From Caldilinea sp. (GTDB lineage Bacteria > Chloroflexota > Anaerolineae > Caldilineales > Caldilineaceae), in contig JAPLGY010000244.1 in assembly GCA_026389955.1 (NCBI GenBank), forward strand, positions 1 to 9,372: a stretch of 9,372 nt of DNA, read 5' to 3'. The position numbers and the translations under genes are program-made. Of the stretch, positions 5,462-9,372 are shown one piece after another. The notes below the pieces were generated by a model. That model was not told the origin of the DNA and did no database searches. It worked only from the letters and a program-made list of their open reading frames with translations. How positions within the stretch are numbered: the first letter of the stretch is position 1; every line of letters begins with the position of its first letter.

Positions 5462-6376
5462 ATGCGACAGTATACGGCTGAAACCCTGGTGGTTCATCCG
5501 GGCAACGCTTCCGACCCGGACGTGATTGTCGAGGTCACGCCGGCCGCTGCTGGTTGGGAGACGATTTCTTTTCAGGCGCGGCGTCTGCGGGCGGGGCAGC
5601 GCTGGTCTTTTGGGTGTGGGGCGCACGAACTGGCGCTGGTCATGCTGGGGGGGGTGGTCGATGTGGCCTCCAGCTGCGGCAGCTGGCAGGGGGTGGGGGG
5701 GCGGGCAAATGTCTTTAGCGGCCTGCCCCATGCGCTCTATCTGCCTCCCCACACCGACCTGACCGTGACTGCGGTGACCGAGTGCGAATTTGCGGTGACC
5801 TGGGTGGCTTCCTCTGCAGCGCATGCGCCGCTGCTGGTGACCCCGGGGGAGGTGACCGTCGAAATTCGTGGGGGAGACCACGCCACGCGCCAGATCAACC
5901 AGATCATGCCGCCGGGTTTTCCGTGTGAACGGCTGGTGCTGGTGGAGGTCTACACGCCTGGCGGCAACTGGTCGAGTTATCCGCCGCACAAGCACGATGT
6001 GCATGTGGCAGGGGCTGCCGGCGAGCTGGTCCAGGCGGATCTGGACGAGACCTACTACTACAAAATAGACCGGCCCGAGGGCTACGCCATCCAGCGGGTC
6101 TACACCGACGCCGACTCGCCGCTGCACCGAGCAGGGTTTCCGATCGACGCCGCTGTGATTGCGCGCAACGATGCGGTCGTGCTGATCCCGGAAGGCTACC
6201 ATCCGGTCTCCAGCCCTGTCGGCTACACCACCTACTATCTCAACGTATTGGCGGGCAGCGCCCAGAGCCTGGCTGCCCAGGACGACCCGGCCTTTGGCTG
6301 GGTCAAGCACTCCTATCGCAGCCTGGACCCACGGGTGCCGGTCTACGACATCAGCGCAGCGCGCGGGATCCAGTAA
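5462..6376 (+). CDS. iolB: 5-deoxy-glucuronate isomerase
   Basis: Converts 5-deoxy-D-glucuronate, made by IolD, to 5-dehydro-2-deoxy-D-gluconate in the cytoplasmic myo-inositol pathway (EC 5.3.1.30). The product has 304 aa; B. subtilis IolB has 271. It is a bicupin of the KduI/IolB family. The diagnostic block is GGNWSSYPPHKHDVH (168-181), which supplies metal-binding H176 and H178. It is followed by LDETYYYKIDRPEGYAIQRV (194-213), with the conserved acidic residue E196, and by NDAVVLIPEGYHPVSSPVGY (236-255), with H247 the likely remaining metal ligand. The N-terminal half (30-120) is the degenerate first cupin. The gene lies 34 nt after the transaldolase-like gene and 31 nt before iolD, so it is translated from the same message. 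An 8-G run at 5647-5654 and further G runs at 5689-5701 are in frame and do not disrupt the gene. Confidence 0.95.
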   Translation: MRQYTAETLVVHPGNASDPDVIVEVTPAAAGWETISFQARRLRAGQRWSFGCGAHELALVMLGGVVDVASSCGSWQGVGGRANVFSGLPHALYLPPHTDLTVTAVTECEFAVTWVASSAAHAPLLVTPGEVTVEIRGGDHATRQINQIMPPGFPCERLVLVEVYTPGGNWSSYPPHKHDVHVAGAAGELVQADLDETYYYKIDRPEGYAIQRVYTDADSPLHRAGFPIDAAVIARNDAVVLIPEGYHPVSSPVGYTTYYLNVLAGSAQSLAAQDDPAFGWVKHSYRSLDPRVPVYDISAARGIQ

Positions 6377-6407
6377 AGATCGCCGTTTGTAGAAGGAGCT
6401 TTGGTAC

Positions 6408-8297
<1,890 letters not shown>

Positions 8298-8334
8298 GGA
8301 GAGGCTTTCGGAGAACAGGAAGAAGGAAGCGTGC

Positions 8335-9372
<1,038 letters not shown>

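Overview
The window is a high-GC bacterial segment with every convincing gene on the + strand. Protein character, Shine-Dalgarno-led gene starts and GGGCGACC/GGGTGCCC-type intergenic palindromes are compatible with an uncultured Chloroflexota (Anaerolineae/Caldilineae-like) genome. That placement is an impression from sequence style, not a phylogenetic result.

Positions 1-3225 are the distal part of a CUT1-type sugar ABC importer operon: the last 36 codons of a probable solute-binding protein, then two permeases with clear EAA loops. Both permeases are larger than usual. The MalF-like one has about 200 extra N-terminal residues with roughly six hydrophobic segments. The MalG-like one has an insert of about 127 residues after its first membrane segment, inferred to be extracytoplasmic. 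No ATPase is present in the window, so a shared MsmK/UgpC-type ATPase encoded elsewhere is likely.

Positions 3226-4144 hold no intact gene. They contain two short coding-like relics (one per strand, not recognised), a small hairpin, a cluster of GC-rich palindromic repeats (3790-3900), and a 204-bp AT-richer segment (3940-4143) bounded by perfect 23-bp inverted repeats, resembling a MITE or IS remnant.

Positions 4145-4353 form a well-defined control region: a sigma70-type promoter (TTGACA-17-TATGCT with extended -10 TG), a perfect 14-bp palindrome with central CG (TGCACACGTGTGCA) just downstream of the expected start site, and a structured leader of about 160 nt ending in a strong Shine-Dalgarno.

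Positions 4354-9372 are a tight four-gene operon (gaps 34, 30 and 37 nt): a transaldolase-family Schiff-base enzyme, iolB, iolD and the 5' two-thirds of iolA. IolD opens the trione ring to 5-deoxyglucuronate, IolB isomerises it, and IolA turns the end product malonate semialdehyde into acetyl-CoA. The middle steps (IolC kinase, IolJ aldolase) and the entry steps (IolG, IolE) are not in view. The most interesting point is the transaldolase-family protein as first gene of an inositol operon, where it could fill an aldolase step or serve a related sugar. Whether the upstream importer carries inositol is not shown by the sequence.
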